Shown here: piece by piece, positions 1 to 7,864 of the stretch
Layout of the letters: each line of letters begins with the position of its first letter
Numbering within the stretch: position 1 is the stretch's first letter
NCBI GenBank assembly: GCA_030530205.1
Contig: JAUMVK010000004.1
Span: forward strand, 62,001 to 126,000
Reading direction: 5' to 3'
Origin: RGIG3701 sp030530205
Lineage (GTDB): Bacteria > Planctomycetota > Planctomycetia > Pirellulales > Thermoguttaceae
Length of the DNA: 64,000 bases
Translations under genes and position numbers: made by a program
Notes under the pieces: model-generated
What the model saw: only the letters and a program-made list of their open reading frames with translations
The model's database searches: none
What the model was told of the DNA's origin: nothing

Positions 1-145
1 GAAGTTTTTCATCGGTGCGGCAGGCGAGAACATCGTCGAAAACGATTTCGTCGTCTTTTTTCAGACCTTCACGATAGTCGATCTGAAACTCGGACCCAAC
101 TTCAACTTTGAACTGACGTCCACTTTCACGAATAATCGCGTACAT
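1..145 (-). CDS. rplU: 50S ribosomal protein L21 (N-terminal part, runs off left edge)
   Basis: The reverse strand begins with ATG at 145 and reads MYAIIRESGRQFKVEVG, then DEIVFDDVL, which matches the start of ribosomal protein L21 (MYAII...G.Q..V..G...D.I.FD.VL). L21 binds 23S rRNA in the large subunit. A purine-rich Shine-Dalgarno (AGAGGA) lies just upstream of the ATG. About 48 residues are visible; the rest, and probably rpmA (L27), should lie to the left of the window. Confidence 0.9.
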   Translation of the reverse strand, partial: MYAIIRESGRQFKVEVGSEFQIDYREGLKKDDEIVFDDVLACRTDEKL

Positions 146-386
146 TGTTTTCCTCTGTTAAAAAAGGTTCTAGTGACATAATTTGAATTCATAGTACTTA
201 ATACCGCCTAATTATAGTAAAATTTTCACTTTTATCAAGGGGGGGCAAGGGAATCTTTGGAAAAAGAGTAGGATTTTGTAAAGATAAAGAAAAAGACGGT
301 CGGGAAAATCTTCTGATTTTGATTTGCGAAGAGAATTTTCTGACGTGTTTTTACAAATATTTTCTTCTTTTTTTAATGTCAAATAC
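146..386. other. AT-rich intergenic region between divergent rplU and Gfo/Idh genes
   Basis: About 240 bases without a credible gene separate rplU (leftward) from the oxidoreductase (rightward). The region is AT-rich with a G-run near 239-246. It should hold the rplU promoter; the promoter of the rightward gene is annotated separately. Confidence 0.5.
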
Positions 387-415
387 TTGACATACGATAG
401 GGAATTTGTTAAAAT
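387..415 (+). promoter_or_regulatory. sigma70-type promoter of the Gfo/Idh oxidoreductase gene
   Basis: A perfect -35 box TTGACA (387-392), a 17-base spacer and a -10 box TAAAAT (410-415) precede the ATG at 465. A Shine-Dalgarno AAGGAG lies about 9 bases before that ATG. Confidence 0.75.
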
Positions 416-464
416 AAAAAAAATGTAAAAATTCCTTCCAACCACCTGCCCAAGGAGAAAACAC

Positions 465-1493
465 ATGCTGAAAATCGGAATTGCCGGAATCGGTTTTATG
501 GGGATGATCCACTACCTCGCCTACCAGAATATCCCGGGGGTGAAAGTCGTCGCGTTCTGCGAAAAGTACAATCAGGCGCGTCTGGCCGGTGACTGGACCA
601 CGATCAAGGGGAATTTCGGCCCGCAGGGAACCATGATGGATATGAGTCCGTTTGCCTGTTATACGGAACTGGCCGATATGGTCGCCGACCCGAACGTGGA
701 TATGGTGGACGTTTGCCTCCCGCCGAACCAGCACGCCGAAGCGACGATCATGGCTTTGAAGGGCGGAAAGCACGTTTTCTGTGAAAAACCGATCGCCCTG
801 AGCGCCGAGGAAGGCAAAGCCATGGCCCAGACCGCAGCGGAAACCGGGAAAATCCTGAACATTGGCCACGTGCTCCCCTTCTTCCCCGCGTACAAATTCC
901 TCATCGACGCCAAAAAAGACGGCCGCTGGGGAAAAGTCCTCGGCGGGAATTTCTTCCGCGTGACGGCCGATCCGAAGTGGCTCGTTCACTACTACGACCT
1001 CGATATTGTGGGCGGTCCGATGCTCGATCTGCACGTCCATGACGCGCATTTCATCCGTTACTTCTTCGGAATGCCGAAGGCGGTGCAGGGCGTGGGCCGC
1101 TGCCGCAAGGAAAACGTGCCGGAATACTTCAACGTCCAGTTCCTCTACGACGATCCGTCCATCGTCGTGACGGCCACCAGCGGCGCGATCATGCAGGCCG
1201 GCCGCCCGTTCACGTTCGGTTTTGAGGTCCATTTCGAGAAAGCGACGGTCCTGTGCGACCTGTACGCGGACCTTCCGCTGACGGTCCTGAACGAGGACGG
1301 AACGGTCACGAAGCCCGAGCTGCCCGCCTGCTCCGACACGTTCCCGTTCGAGCAGGAACTCACCGAGGCGAAACGCTCGATCGAGACGGGCGTGAAGTCG
1401 GAAATTCTCGACTGCTCGCTGGCGTCCGACTCGGTCATCCTGTGCCACAAGGAAATCGAGGCGATCATGACGCGCAAGCAGGTGATGATCTGA
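465..1493 (+). CDS. Gfo/Idh/MocA family NAD(P)-dependent oxidoreductase
   Basis: A 342-residue cytoplasmic protein. The N-terminal Rossmann fold starts LKIGIAGIGFMG (GxGxxG dinucleotide site, residues ~5-13), followed by the family signature EKPIAL (~108-113), whose Lys is the usual catalytic residue. The second half is the alpha/beta substrate domain, with DLHVHDAHFIRYFFG (~190-205), which carries the His/Asp pattern typical of the family. Members oxidise or reduce sugars, inositols or amino-sugars; the substrate cannot be read from the sequence. It has its own strong promoter, and a terminator follows it, so it is probably monocistronic. Confidence 0.9.
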   Translation: MLKIGIAGIGFMGMIHYLAYQNIPGVKVVAFCEKYNQARLAGDWTTIKGNFGPQGTMMDMSPFACYTELADMVADPNVDMVDVCLPPNQHAEATIMALKGGKHVFCEKPIALSAEEGKAMAQTAAETGKILNIGHVLPFFPAYKFLIDAKKDGRWGKVLGGNFFRVTADPKWLVHYYDLDIVGGPMLDLHVHDAHFIRYFFGMPKAVQGVGRCRKENVPEYFNVQFLYDDPSIVVTATSGAIMQAGRPFTFGFEVHFEKATVLCDLYADLPLTVLNEDGTVTKPELPACSDTFPFEQELTEAKRSIETGVKSEILDCSLASDSVILCHKEIEAIMTRKQVMI

Positions 1494-1532
1494 GGATTGA
1501 AGATTCCCAGAAAATTCCCAGAAAAATCCCAG

Positions 1533-1567
1533 CCCCTCCCAGCAATTCCCAGCGTGGGAGGGGTTTT
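1533..1567 (+). terminator. intrinsic terminator after the Gfo/Idh gene
   Basis: A perfect 9-bp stem CCCCTCCCA / TGGGAGGGG with a 13-base loop is followed directly by TTTT. It lies 40 bases before the next ATG, so it should separate or attenuate transcription between the two genes. Confidence 0.75.
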
Positions 1568-1606
1568 AACTGCCAACTGAAAACTCTTTTCCCCCTTTTC
1601 CTGCCC

Positions 1607-2878
1607 ATGAACCGCCGTTCCTTTCTCACTTCCGCCGCCGCGCTGGCGCTTTCCCGGCTTTTTTCCCGGGTTTATGCGGGAGCGGGCCGTCCGCTGAAAA
1701 TCCTTCTTCGTTCTTCCTGGCAGACCGTCAACATCGGCGACATTGCGCACACGCCGGGCGTTCTGGCGATCCTCGAGCGGTACTTCCCCGACGCCGAGGT
1801 CACGCTCTGGGCCAGCGGTGAGTACTCCGAGGACGTACACGCCATGGAGTCGAAACGTTTCCCGATGCTCAAAAAAGTCGTGAAAGGCGGCGTTTTCCCC
1901 GACGGCAAGAAGCCCAACTCCCCGGAAGTCGTGGCGGCCCTCGACGAGTGTGACTTCATCCTGCACGGCAGCGGCGCGAGTTTCGTCGCCTACTGGGACG
2001 TTTCCAAAGCCGTCCGGATGACCGGGAAACCGTACGGGATCTGGGGGATCACGTGGGAACACGGCGATGAGCGCCAGATCGATTTCATGAGCCAGGCGAA
2101 ATTCATCTTCTTCCGCGATACCGTCTCGCTGGGCGCGGCGCAGGCTGCGGGAGTCAAGGCCCCGATCATGGAGTTTGGCCCGGACGGCGCGTTCGCCTGC
2201 GACCTTCGGAACGACGCGGCCGCCGAAGCGTTCCTCAAAGAACACGGGCTCGAAACCGGGAAATTCGCCTGCGTGATCCCGCGCTACAGGAAAACGCCGT
2301 ACTGGAAGATCCGAAGCAAGGAACCGACGCCGGAGGACCTCAAATTCTGGGCCTACTCGCAGTCGATGAAGGAGCACGATAACGGCCCGATCCGCGAGGC
2401 CATCATCGAGACGGTCCGCCAGACGGGCCTGAAAGTTCTGGTCTGCCCCGAGGACCGCAGCCAGGTCGAGCTGGGGGGCGAAATGCTCTACGAGCCGCTG
2501 CCCGAAGACGTGAAAAAGCGCGTCGTTTGGCGCGATCACTACTGGCTGACCGACGAGGCGATCTCGACTTACGTCCGCAGCGCCGGCCTGTTCGGGCTGG
2601 AAATGCACTCACCGATCATGTGCATCGGGAACGGCGTCCCGGCGATCGTCTGCCGGTTCAAGGAGCAGACCTCCAAGGGCCTCATGTGGCGCGACATCGG
2701 TTTGGAGGACTGGCTCTTTAATATGGATCAGGAAGATGAAATTCCGGGCATCACGCCAGCCGTTTTGAAAATGCTGACCGACCGGGAAACGTCGCTCGAG
2801 AAAGTGGCCGCGGCCCAGAAAATCGTGCTGGCCCGGCAAAAACGCATGGCCGACGCGCTGGCTGCTTCGTTTCAGTGA
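1607..2878 (+). CDS. polysaccharide pyruvyl transferase family protein with RR-type leader
   Basis: A 423-residue protein starting MNRRSFLTSAAALALSRL, a twin-arginine-like leader, which is the reason for choosing the ATG at 1607 over upstream in-frame starts. The mature part starts KILLRSSWQTVNIGDIA and contains NIGD and an LHGSG motif (~residues 120-130), followed by GKPYGIWGITWEHG; this is the pattern of the polysaccharide pyruvyl transferase fold (PF04230). Family members add pyruvate ketals to cell-surface sugars. An exported form is unusual because PEP donor use is normally cytoplasmic, so the leader could be uncleaved or the role could differ. The low-MW phosphatase gene follows after 13 bases. 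Confidence 0.75.
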   Translation: MNRRSFLTSAAALALSRLFSRVYAGAGRPLKILLRSSWQTVNIGDIAHTPGVLAILERYFPDAEVTLWASGEYSEDVHAMESKRFPMLKKVVKGGVFPDGKKPNSPEVVAALDECDFILHGSGASFVAYWDVSKAVRMTGKPYGIWGITWEHGDERQIDFMSQAKFIFFRDTVSLGAAQAAGVKAPIMEFGPDGAFACDLRNDAAAEAFLKEHGLETGKFACVIPRYRKTPYWKIRSKEPTPEDLKFWAYSQSMKEHDNGPIREAIIETVRQTGLKVLVCPEDRSQVELGGEMLYEPLPEDVKKRVVWRDHYWLTDEAISTYVRSAGLFGLEMHSPIMCIGNGVPAIVCRFKEQTSKGLMWRDIGLEDWLFNMDQEDEIPGITPAVLKMLTDRETSLEKVAAAQKIVLARQKRMADALAASFQ

Positions 2879-2891
2879 GGGAAATTTCATC

Positions 2892-3347
2892 ATGCACAAA
2901 ATTCTGTTCGTCTGCCACGGTAATATTTGTCGCTCCCCCATGGCAGAGTTCGTCCTGAAAGACCTCGTTCACCGCCGCGGGCTGGACGACCAGTTCCTCA
3001 TTCAGTCGTGCGCCACCAGCACGGAAGAACTCGGAAGCCCGGTTTACCCGCCCATCCGGGATCTGCTCGCCAAACACGGCATCAGCTGCACGGGAAAAAC
3101 GGCCGTTCAGCTTCGGCGCAGTGACTACGAAAAGTACGACCTGCTCGTGATGATGGACTCGTGGAACGTCCGCAACGCCATGCGCATCCTCGGCAAAGAC
3201 CCGGATCAGAAGGTCAAAAAACTCCTCGACTTTACCCGCGACGGCGGTGACGTGGAGGACCCGTGGTACACGGAGCGTTACACCGAGGTTTATGAGACGA
3301 TCCTCGCCGGGTGCGAGGCGCTGCTCGATTTTCTAATTAAGAATTAG
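2892..3347 (+). CDS. low molecular weight protein-tyrosine phosphatase
   Basis: A 151-residue protein of normal family length. The N-terminal P-loop is CHGNICRS with Cys8 and Arg14 (CX5R), and the general-acid loop is DPW at residues 123-125. It dephosphorylates phosphotyrosine, and bacterial members often control the tyrosine kinases of exopolysaccharide export (Wzb/Etp type). It lies 13 bases after the pyruvyl transferase gene and is probably co-transcribed, which would fit a role in surface polysaccharide. A copy of the directional hairpin repeat follows the stop. Confidence 0.92.
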   Translation: MHKILFVCHGNICRSPMAEFVLKDLVHRRGLDDQFLIQSCATSTEELGSPVYPPIRDLLAKHGISCTGKTAVQLRRSDYEKYDLLVMMDSWNVRNAMRILGKDPDQKVKKLLDFTRDGGDVEDPWYTERYTEVYETILAGCEALLDFLIKN

Positions 3348-3350
3348 ATT

Positions 3351-3378
3351 TACGGAGACGACGCTTCCAGCGTCGTTT
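3351..3378 (+). repeat. directional hairpin repeat (family 1), copy after the phosphatase gene
   Basis: The core ACGACGCT-TCC-AGCGTCGT (3358-3376) forms an 8-bp stem with a 3-base loop, preceded by TACGGAG and followed by TTTAAA. It starts a few bases after the stop codon at 3347 in the same orientation as the gene. Confidence 0.85.
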
Positions 3379-3497
3379 AAAGGCATCCTCTTTGAGGGGG
3401 CTGGCTCGCGCAGCAAGACTGGGGGAGCCAGGTGAACGCGCCATTTAACTCCCCCCGGCCCTTCGGGCCACCCTCCTCAATGAGGGAGGCTTTCCCT
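3379..3497. repeat. ~120 bp palindromic repeat (family 5), copy 1
   Basis: The left end CATCCTCTTTGAGGGGGCTGG and right end CCACCCTCCTCAATGAGGGAGG are imperfect inverted copies, with inner hairpins such as GGCCCTTCGGGCC. Related copies are at 12880-13003, 29363-29474 and 39204-39329. Confidence 0.8.
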
Positions 3498-3523
3498 CCC
3501 ACCTGAAAAAGAAAGGACTTTTT

Positions 3524-4414
3524 ATGAATCGTCGTGAATTTTTCAAAATCGTGGCTCTGGCGTCCCTTTCGGCGCAGCTGAACCTGGCTCCCGCCCTTTA
3601 CGCCAACACGGAAGTTCCGCTCGACCCGAATCTCGTTGCGATTTTTTCGGACCCACACATTCCGGACGATGAGACGAAACCGCACATTCCGCGCTTCAAA
3701 ATGTGCGTGAAGAAGATCCTCGCGATGAATCCCCGGCCCGCGACGCTTCTGATTTACGGCGACCTCGTGTACAATCACGGCGGAGTGGAGCTTTACAAGA
3801 TCCTCCGCTCGCTTCTGGAACCGCTCGATAAAGCTGGCATTAAGTGGGAAGTGACGATGGGAAACCACGACCGGATCGCCGATTACCAGACCGCGTGCCC
3901 CGACCGGTTCACGGAGAAACCGATCATCGAGGGCCGGTGCATTCACATCGTGGAGACGCCGCGGGCCGATTTCATTCTGCTCGATTCGTACCTGAAAGAT
4001 CACGTGGACGGGACCATCGAGCCGGACCAGAAGGCGTGGCTGGCCGAGACACTGAAAAAGTACACGGAAAAGCCTGTTTTTGTCGGCTGCCACCACGGCC
4101 TGAAAGAGACGAAACTCGACGACGTCCTGCTTTCCTGCCCGAAATTCGCGGCCTACATTCACGGCCACTGGCACTGGTGGAAGAACAGCAAAACGGACGA
4201 CGGCATCCAGATGATCTGCTTCCCGTCCGTCGGGCACTGGGGAGACCTGGGGTTCACGATGTGCCACCTCGGCGAGAAAGAAGCGACGTTCGTTCCGGAC
4301 ATCGACGGGTATTTCTGCCCGGAATGGGGGAAAGGCCGGTTCCCGAAGATCCCCAACGTGGAAGCGTACCTTGAGGCGCTGAACGAAGTCAAAGTGGTCG
4401 TTCCTTTTAAGTAA
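3524..4414 (+). CDS. exported metallophosphoesterase (calcineurin-like)
   Basis: A 296-residue protein with RR-type leader MNRREFFKIVALASLS ending near ALYA (~27). All five calcineurin-like motifs are visible: DPH (Asp43, His45), YGD (Asp80), GNHD (Asn114, His115), CHHG (His190) and GHWH (His215, His217), so a two-metal phosphoesterase site is complete. The substrate is unknown; relatives cleave nucleotides, phosphodiesters or phosphoproteins. The mature enzyme should act outside the cytoplasm. It is preceded by repeats and a good Shine-Dalgarno (AAAGGA). Confidence 0.88.
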   Translation: MNRREFFKIVALASLSAQLNLAPALYANTEVPLDPNLVAIFSDPHIPDDETKPHIPRFKMCVKKILAMNPRPATLLIYGDLVYNHGGVELYKILRSLLEPLDKAGIKWEVTMGNHDRIADYQTACPDRFTEKPIIEGRCIHIVETPRADFILLDSYLKDHVDGTIEPDQKAWLAETLKKYTEKPVFVGCHHGLKETKLDDVLLSCPKFAAYIHGHWHWWKNSKTDDGIQMICFPSVGHWGDLGFTMCHLGEKEATFVPDIDGYFCPEWGKGRFPKIPNVEAYLEALNEVKVVVPFK

Positions 4415-4443
4415 TTAGTGTATCAGTTCAAGAGTAATTTGCG

Positions 4444-4530
4444 GGGACGACGCTGGAAGCGTCTTCAAATTCGCTGCAAAATGAACAAGAATTTTGTACT
4501 TTAACGACGCTGGAAGCGTCGTCCCCGTAA
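4444..4530. repeat. pair of family 1 hairpin repeats between phosphoesterase and kinase genes
   Basis: Two copies lie in the 147-base gap: 4444-4466 (GGGG at the left, stem ending degenerate, GGA loop) and 4504-4530 (ACGACGCT-GGA-AGCGTCGT followed by CCCCGTAA). Together they form a larger inverted repeat. The second copy is one of two copies in the window that point against the neighbouring transcription. Confidence 0.8.
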
Positions 4531-4561
4531 TTTGAAAGTTTTTTTAGCCAAAGGATCCAAC

Positions 4562-5656
4562 ATGAAAAAAGTCGTAACATTCGGCGAAATAATGATTCGC
4601 GTCGCGCCCGAGGGTTTTCTTCGTTTCGCGCAGGCGATGCCGGGAAAAGTCCACACCATGTTCAGCGGCGCCGAGGCCAACGTGGCCGTTTCCATCGCGC
4701 TTCTCGGCGGTGAGTCCAAATACGTCACGGCCCTGCCGAAGCACTCTATCGCCGACGCCTGCTTCGCCACGCTGCGGGGCTTGGGGGTCGATACTTCGTC
4801 GATCGTCCGCACCGATGCCGGCCGTTTGGGGATCTTCTTCCTCGAATCCGGCGCCAACCAGCGCCCGAGCAACGTGGTTTATGACCGCGAATACTCGAGC
4901 ATTTCCCTCACTCCCGCCGACGCTTACGACTGGGACGCGGTCTTTGCCGGCTGCGGCTGGTTCCACGTGACGGGCATCACGCCGGCCCTTTCCAAAACCG
5001 CCGCGGAAGCGACGATCGCCGCCGTTCAGGAGGCCAAAAAGCGCGGCCTGACCGTCTCCTCGGACCTGAATTTCCGCAAGAAACTCTGGAACTGGGACCC
5101 GGCCTGCACAAAAAAAGAACTGGCCAAACGCACCATGACGCAGGTCCTGCCGTACGTGGACGTTCTGATCGCGAACGAAAGCGACTGCGCAGACGTTTTG
5201 GGGATCCATGCCGATAATACCGACACGGAGATGGGAAAACTCGATACTTCGCGCTACCCGGACGTGGCGAGAAAGGTCGTGGCGGCGTTCCCGAACATTC
5301 AGAAAGTGGGGATCACCCTGCGCGAAAGTCACTCGGCCACGCACAATTCGTGGGGCGGAGTCCTCTACGACGCGGCAAGCGACCAAGCCTTTTTCGCGCC
5401 GCTCAACGAGGCGGGCGAGTACCAGCCCTACGAGATCAAATCGATCGTGGACCGGGTCGGCGGCGGAGATTCGTTCGCGGCCGGACTCATTTTCGCGCTG
5501 AACTCTGAAGATCTGTGTGACCCGCAGTCGGCCATCCGTTTCGCCGCGGCGTCGAGCTGCCTGGCGCATTCTATCTACGGCGACTACAATTACACGAGCG
5601 CCGCCGAGGTCAAAACGCTGATGAGCGGAAACGGAAGCGGCCGCGTGCAGAGGTAA
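4562..5656 (+). CDS. kdgK: PfkB family sugar kinase, 2-keto-3-deoxygluconate kinase-like
   Basis: A 364-residue protein. The ATG at 4562 has AAAGGA upstream and gives the family start KKVVTFGEIMIR; an upstream in-frame ATG (4532) lacks this. The N-terminal part has the ribokinase signature FSGAEANVAVSIALLGG, and the C-terminal part has DRVGGGDSFAAGLI (~298-310), whose Asp is the catalytic base and whose Gly-rich turn is the anion hole. RLGIFFLE and the overall layout match KdgK, which phosphorylates 2-dehydro-3-deoxygluconate in uronate breakdown. The length is slightly above the usual ~310-340. The sugar specificity is inferred. Confidence 0.8.
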   Translation: MKKVVTFGEIMIRVAPEGFLRFAQAMPGKVHTMFSGAEANVAVSIALLGGESKYVTALPKHSIADACFATLRGLGVDTSSIVRTDAGRLGIFFLESGANQRPSNVVYDREYSSISLTPADAYDWDAVFAGCGWFHVTGITPALSKTAAEATIAAVQEAKKRGLTVSSDLNFRKKLWNWDPACTKKELAKRTMTQVLPYVDVLIANESDCADVLGIHADNTDTEMGKLDTSRYPDVARKVVAAFPNIQKVGITLRESHSATHNSWGGVLYDAASDQAFFAPLNEAGEYQPYEIKSIVDRVGGGDSFAAGLIFALNSEDLCDPQSAIRFAAASSCLAHSIYGDYNYTSAAEVKTLMSGNGSGRVQR

Positions 5657-5662
5657 AACCCG

Positions 5663-5689
5663 GGAGACGACGCTTCCAGCGTCGTCTCC
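5663..5689. repeat. family 1 hairpin repeat between convergent genes (probable two-way terminator)
   Basis: GGAGACGACGCT-TCC-AGCGTCGTCTCC makes a perfect 12-bp stem, the longest of the family. It lies in the 43-base gap between the kinase (stop at 5656, rightward) and the tyrosine phosphatase (stop at 5700, leftward), where a bidirectional terminator would be expected. Confidence 0.85.
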
Positions 5690-5699
5690 GTAAATTAAC

Positions 5700-6944
5700 T
5701 CATTCCTCGACCAACCTGCTATGCACCGCGTCGATCTCTTCCTGCGGGACGCCGATGCTCAGCAGGTACTTCACCACCTGAACGCGGATCGGTTCGTCGG
5801 GGCCAAACTCCTTCAGGTTGCTGAACAGAATGCCCGGCAGACGGCAGATGCGCATACGCGTATGCCCGCAAAGGGTCGTGAGTTCGTACTGGTCGATAAT
5901 CGTCTGGTCGTCGCGTCCGATGACGCCGTCGAGCATGACCCCCACCGTCCCGGTCCGGTCCGCGCCGCCCGCGCAGTGGAAGAACATCGGAAACACGTCC
6001 TCGGTCGCCATCGTGTGGAAAATCTGGACGAGGTATTTTTTCACGCCGTCCGACTTCAGATTATACGCGCCCATCGGGAAATTGATCCGGCGGAAATCGG
6101 GTTCGAGTTTCGGCTCACCGGCATCCCAGCGGGCCTGAGTCTCATTCACGCCGCGCAGGTCAAACTCGCATTTGAGCTTGAGCACATCGCGGAAGAAGTA
6201 AAGCATTTCGTCCTTGCTCTGGGCCCGCGGGTCTTTCGTGTAGGCATTTCTGTGGAGGGCGGCACTGCGGTAAACCAGGCCCTGACGCACTTTTTTCCCG
6301 TCTGCGTTCACGCCGCCGCCAAGGTCGCGGAAGTTCATGATCCAGACGCTGCTCATGAAGCGCGGGAAGCGGTCAAGCGTCGTGAAAGTCCGGACGTCCG
6401 ACTCGACCGTCTGGCCGTTTTCGTCTTTCGCGGTGACTTTCCAGAAATACTTCACGCCCAGCTTGAGGTTTTCCGGCCGGGCCGAGTTGGTCAGCGTGTA
6501 TGTATGCAGCGGGTCGGCGAAATCTTCCGTTTCGGAGAAAAGGACGGTCTGGTCGGTGACTTCCCCCTCGACAGTCCAGGTCAGCGGGCGAAAATCGGCG
6601 TTTTCGGCTTTGTAACGCTTCATGAAGTCGTCGGACCAGTCATTCCCGCGGAAGTCGGCCCAGTAGGTCGGGTCGCGCATCGTCACTTCGCGCCCCTCGG
6701 CCTTGGCCTTTTCCTGTTCGGCCTTGAATGCGGCGAGGTCTTTGTCGTAATTTTCGAGACGGATCCGTATCTTCTCCGGGACGACGGCACGCTGGGCGTC
6801 ACTTTCGAGGAATTCGTGTTCAAGCGGCGAAACCGTATCAAGCTCCGCGCCGTCCGGTGGGGCCGTGAGTTTTAATTCCGCAGCGGAAACGGCCGCGGCA
6901 AAGCAAAGGAAGAAAGAAAAAAGAATGTGGGGGAGTAATTTCAT
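5700..6944 (-). CDS. secreted tyrosine phosphatase (IphP/DSP-type) with N-terminal beta domain
   Basis: A 414-residue protein. The start at 6944 has a strong AAGGAG and yields a Sec signal peptide, MKLLPHILFSFFLCFAAAVS (cleavage after ~AA22). Residues ~118-190 resemble a fibronectin-III-like domain (YFWKVTAKDENGQT). The C-terminal half is an IphP-like phosphatase: NFRDLGG (204-210), a surface with VYRSAAL, and the P-loop HCAGGADRTG with Cys324 and Arg330. It should dephosphorylate proteins or other phospho-substrates outside the cytoplasm. The 190-bp structured repeat starts 18 bases upstream of the start codon. Confidence 0.85.
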   Translation of the reverse strand: MKLLPHILFSFFLCFAAAVSAAELKLTAPPDGAELDTVSPLEHEFLESDAQRAVVPEKIRIRLENYDKDLAAFKAEQEKAKAEGREVTMRDPTYWADFRGNDWSDDFMKRYKAENADFRPLTWTVEGEVTDQTVLFSETEDFADPLHTYTLTNSARPENLKLGVKYFWKVTAKDENGQTVESDVRTFTTLDRFPRFMSSVWIMNFRDLGGGVNADGKKVRQGLVYRSAALHRNAYTKDPRAQSKDEMLYFFRDVLKLKCEFDLRGVNETQARWDAGEPKLEPDFRRINFPMGAYNLKSDGVKKYLVQIFHTMATEDVFPMFFHCAGGADRTGTVGVMLDGVIGRDDQTIIDQYELTTLCGHTRMRICRLPGILFSNLKEFGPDEPIRVQVVKYLLSIGVPQEEIDAVHSRLVEE

Positions 6945-6962
6945 GGTGATCTCCTTGATTGT

Positions 6963-7152
6963 GGAGTGCGGCAATACAGAAGCCGAAGGCTTCATTTGCC
7001 GCTTTCATTTAGCGACCGAAAGACGCAGTGATTCAAAAAAGTATTCACGTGAGGAACGTCCAGCATGGTTCAGCGGCAAATGCCTCTTCGAGGCTGTATT
7101 GCCGCAAGGGAAAGCGGTGAATGTCGCTTGCGCGACTGTATCACCGCACTCC
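6963..7152 (+). repeat. ~190 bp structured repeat (family 2), copy A
   Basis: The ends are GGAGTGCGG and CCGCACTCC. Inside, GCGGCAATACAG (left) pairs with CTGTATTGCCGC (7094-7105), and TTTGCCGCT pairs with AGCGGCAAA, giving a long imperfect hairpin. A second hairpin, GCGGTGA...TCGC-TTGC-GCGA...TCACCGC, forms the right end. Copies B and C are at 23432-23619 and 52199-52389. There is no ORF of its own. Confidence 0.85.
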
Positions 7153-7157
7153 CCAAA

Positions 7158-7183
7158 ACGACGCTGGAAGCGTCGTCCCCGTA
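7158..7183 (-). repeat. family 1 hairpin repeat after the corrinoid protein gene
   Basis: ACGACGCT-GGA-AGCGTCGT followed by CCCCGTAG; read on the minus strand it is GGGG-hairpin-TTTT, directly 3' of the leftward gene that ends at 7187. Confidence 0.85.
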
Positions 7184-7186
7184 GTA

Positions 7187-7864
7187 TTATGGCATTTCCG
7201 CGATGAGTTTCCGGGCGAGTGTCACGGCCGCGTTCGCGTTGTCGCTGTAGCCGTCGGCGCCAATTTCGTCGGCGTAGGACTGCGTCACCGGCGCGCCGCC
7301 GATCATGACCCGGACCGAGTCACGCATATTTGCGGCAATCAGCGCCTCGATCGTTTTGCGCATGGCGGGCATGGTGGTCGTCAGAAGGGCCGACATGCTG
7401 AGGATTTCCGCCTGATTATCCTGAAGCGCCTTGACGAACTTCTCGGGCGTAACGTTCGTCCCAAGGTCGATCACCTGGAACCCCGCGCCTTCGAGCATCG
7501 ACGCGACGAGGTTCTTCCCGATGTCGTGCATGTCGCCCATGACCGTCCCAATGACCACCTTCCCAATCGGCTCGGAACCCGAGGCGGCAAGAAGCGGCGA
7601 AAGGACCGCAAGCGATTCCTTCATCGCCCGGGCCGCGATCATCAGCTGGGGAACGAAGAATTTATGCGCTTCAAAACGTGCGCCGGCCTCATCCATCGCA
7701 GGAATCATCGAATCGGCAATCAGGTCCTGAGGAGTGGACCCCAAATCGAGCGCTTCCTGGACGAGCCGTTTGGCGTCCACGTTTTTGCCGGTCAAAATGG
7801 CGTTAAAAAGTGCTTCGTTACGTTCGGGCATGACAAAATAATGAGTTAAATTCAAATCTTCCAT
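7187..7864 (-). CDS. corrinoid (B12)-binding protein of methyltransferase systems
   Basis: A 225-residue protein with an N-terminal helical cap domain (B12-binding_2, residues ~15-95) and a C-terminal cobalamin-binding Rossmann-like domain with DMHDIG (His113 is the lower cobalt ligand), LSMSALLTTT (~155) and IGGAPV (~188), the DxHxxG-SxL-GG pattern. It matches MtaC/MtbC-type corrinoid proteins that carry a methyl group between a substrate methyltransferase and an acceptor. No methyltransferase or RamA-type activase lies in the window. The ATG follows the stop of the upstream oxidoreductase gene without a gap, with GGAG inside the upstream gene, so the two are translationally coupled. Confidence 0.88.
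   Translation of the reverse strand: MEDLNLTHYFVMPERNEALFNAILTGKNVDAKRLVQEALDLGSTPQDLIADSMIPAMDEAGARFEAHKFFVPQLMIAARAMKESLAVLSPLLAASGSEPIGKVVIGTVMGDMHDIGKNLVASMLEGAGFQVIDLGTNVTPEKFVKALQDNQAEILSMSALLTTTMPAMRKTIEALIAANMRDSVRVMIGGAPVTQSYADEIGADGYSDNANAAVTLARKLIAEMP

Noticed and set aside
1145..2608. Long minus-strand open frames opposite the oxidoreductase and pyruvyl transferase genes
   Set aside because: They are antisense shadows with Arg/Val/His-rich composition and no recognisable motif, while the plus strand has clear domains. The same applies to long antisense frames opposite ftsK, the GH172-like gene and pckA.
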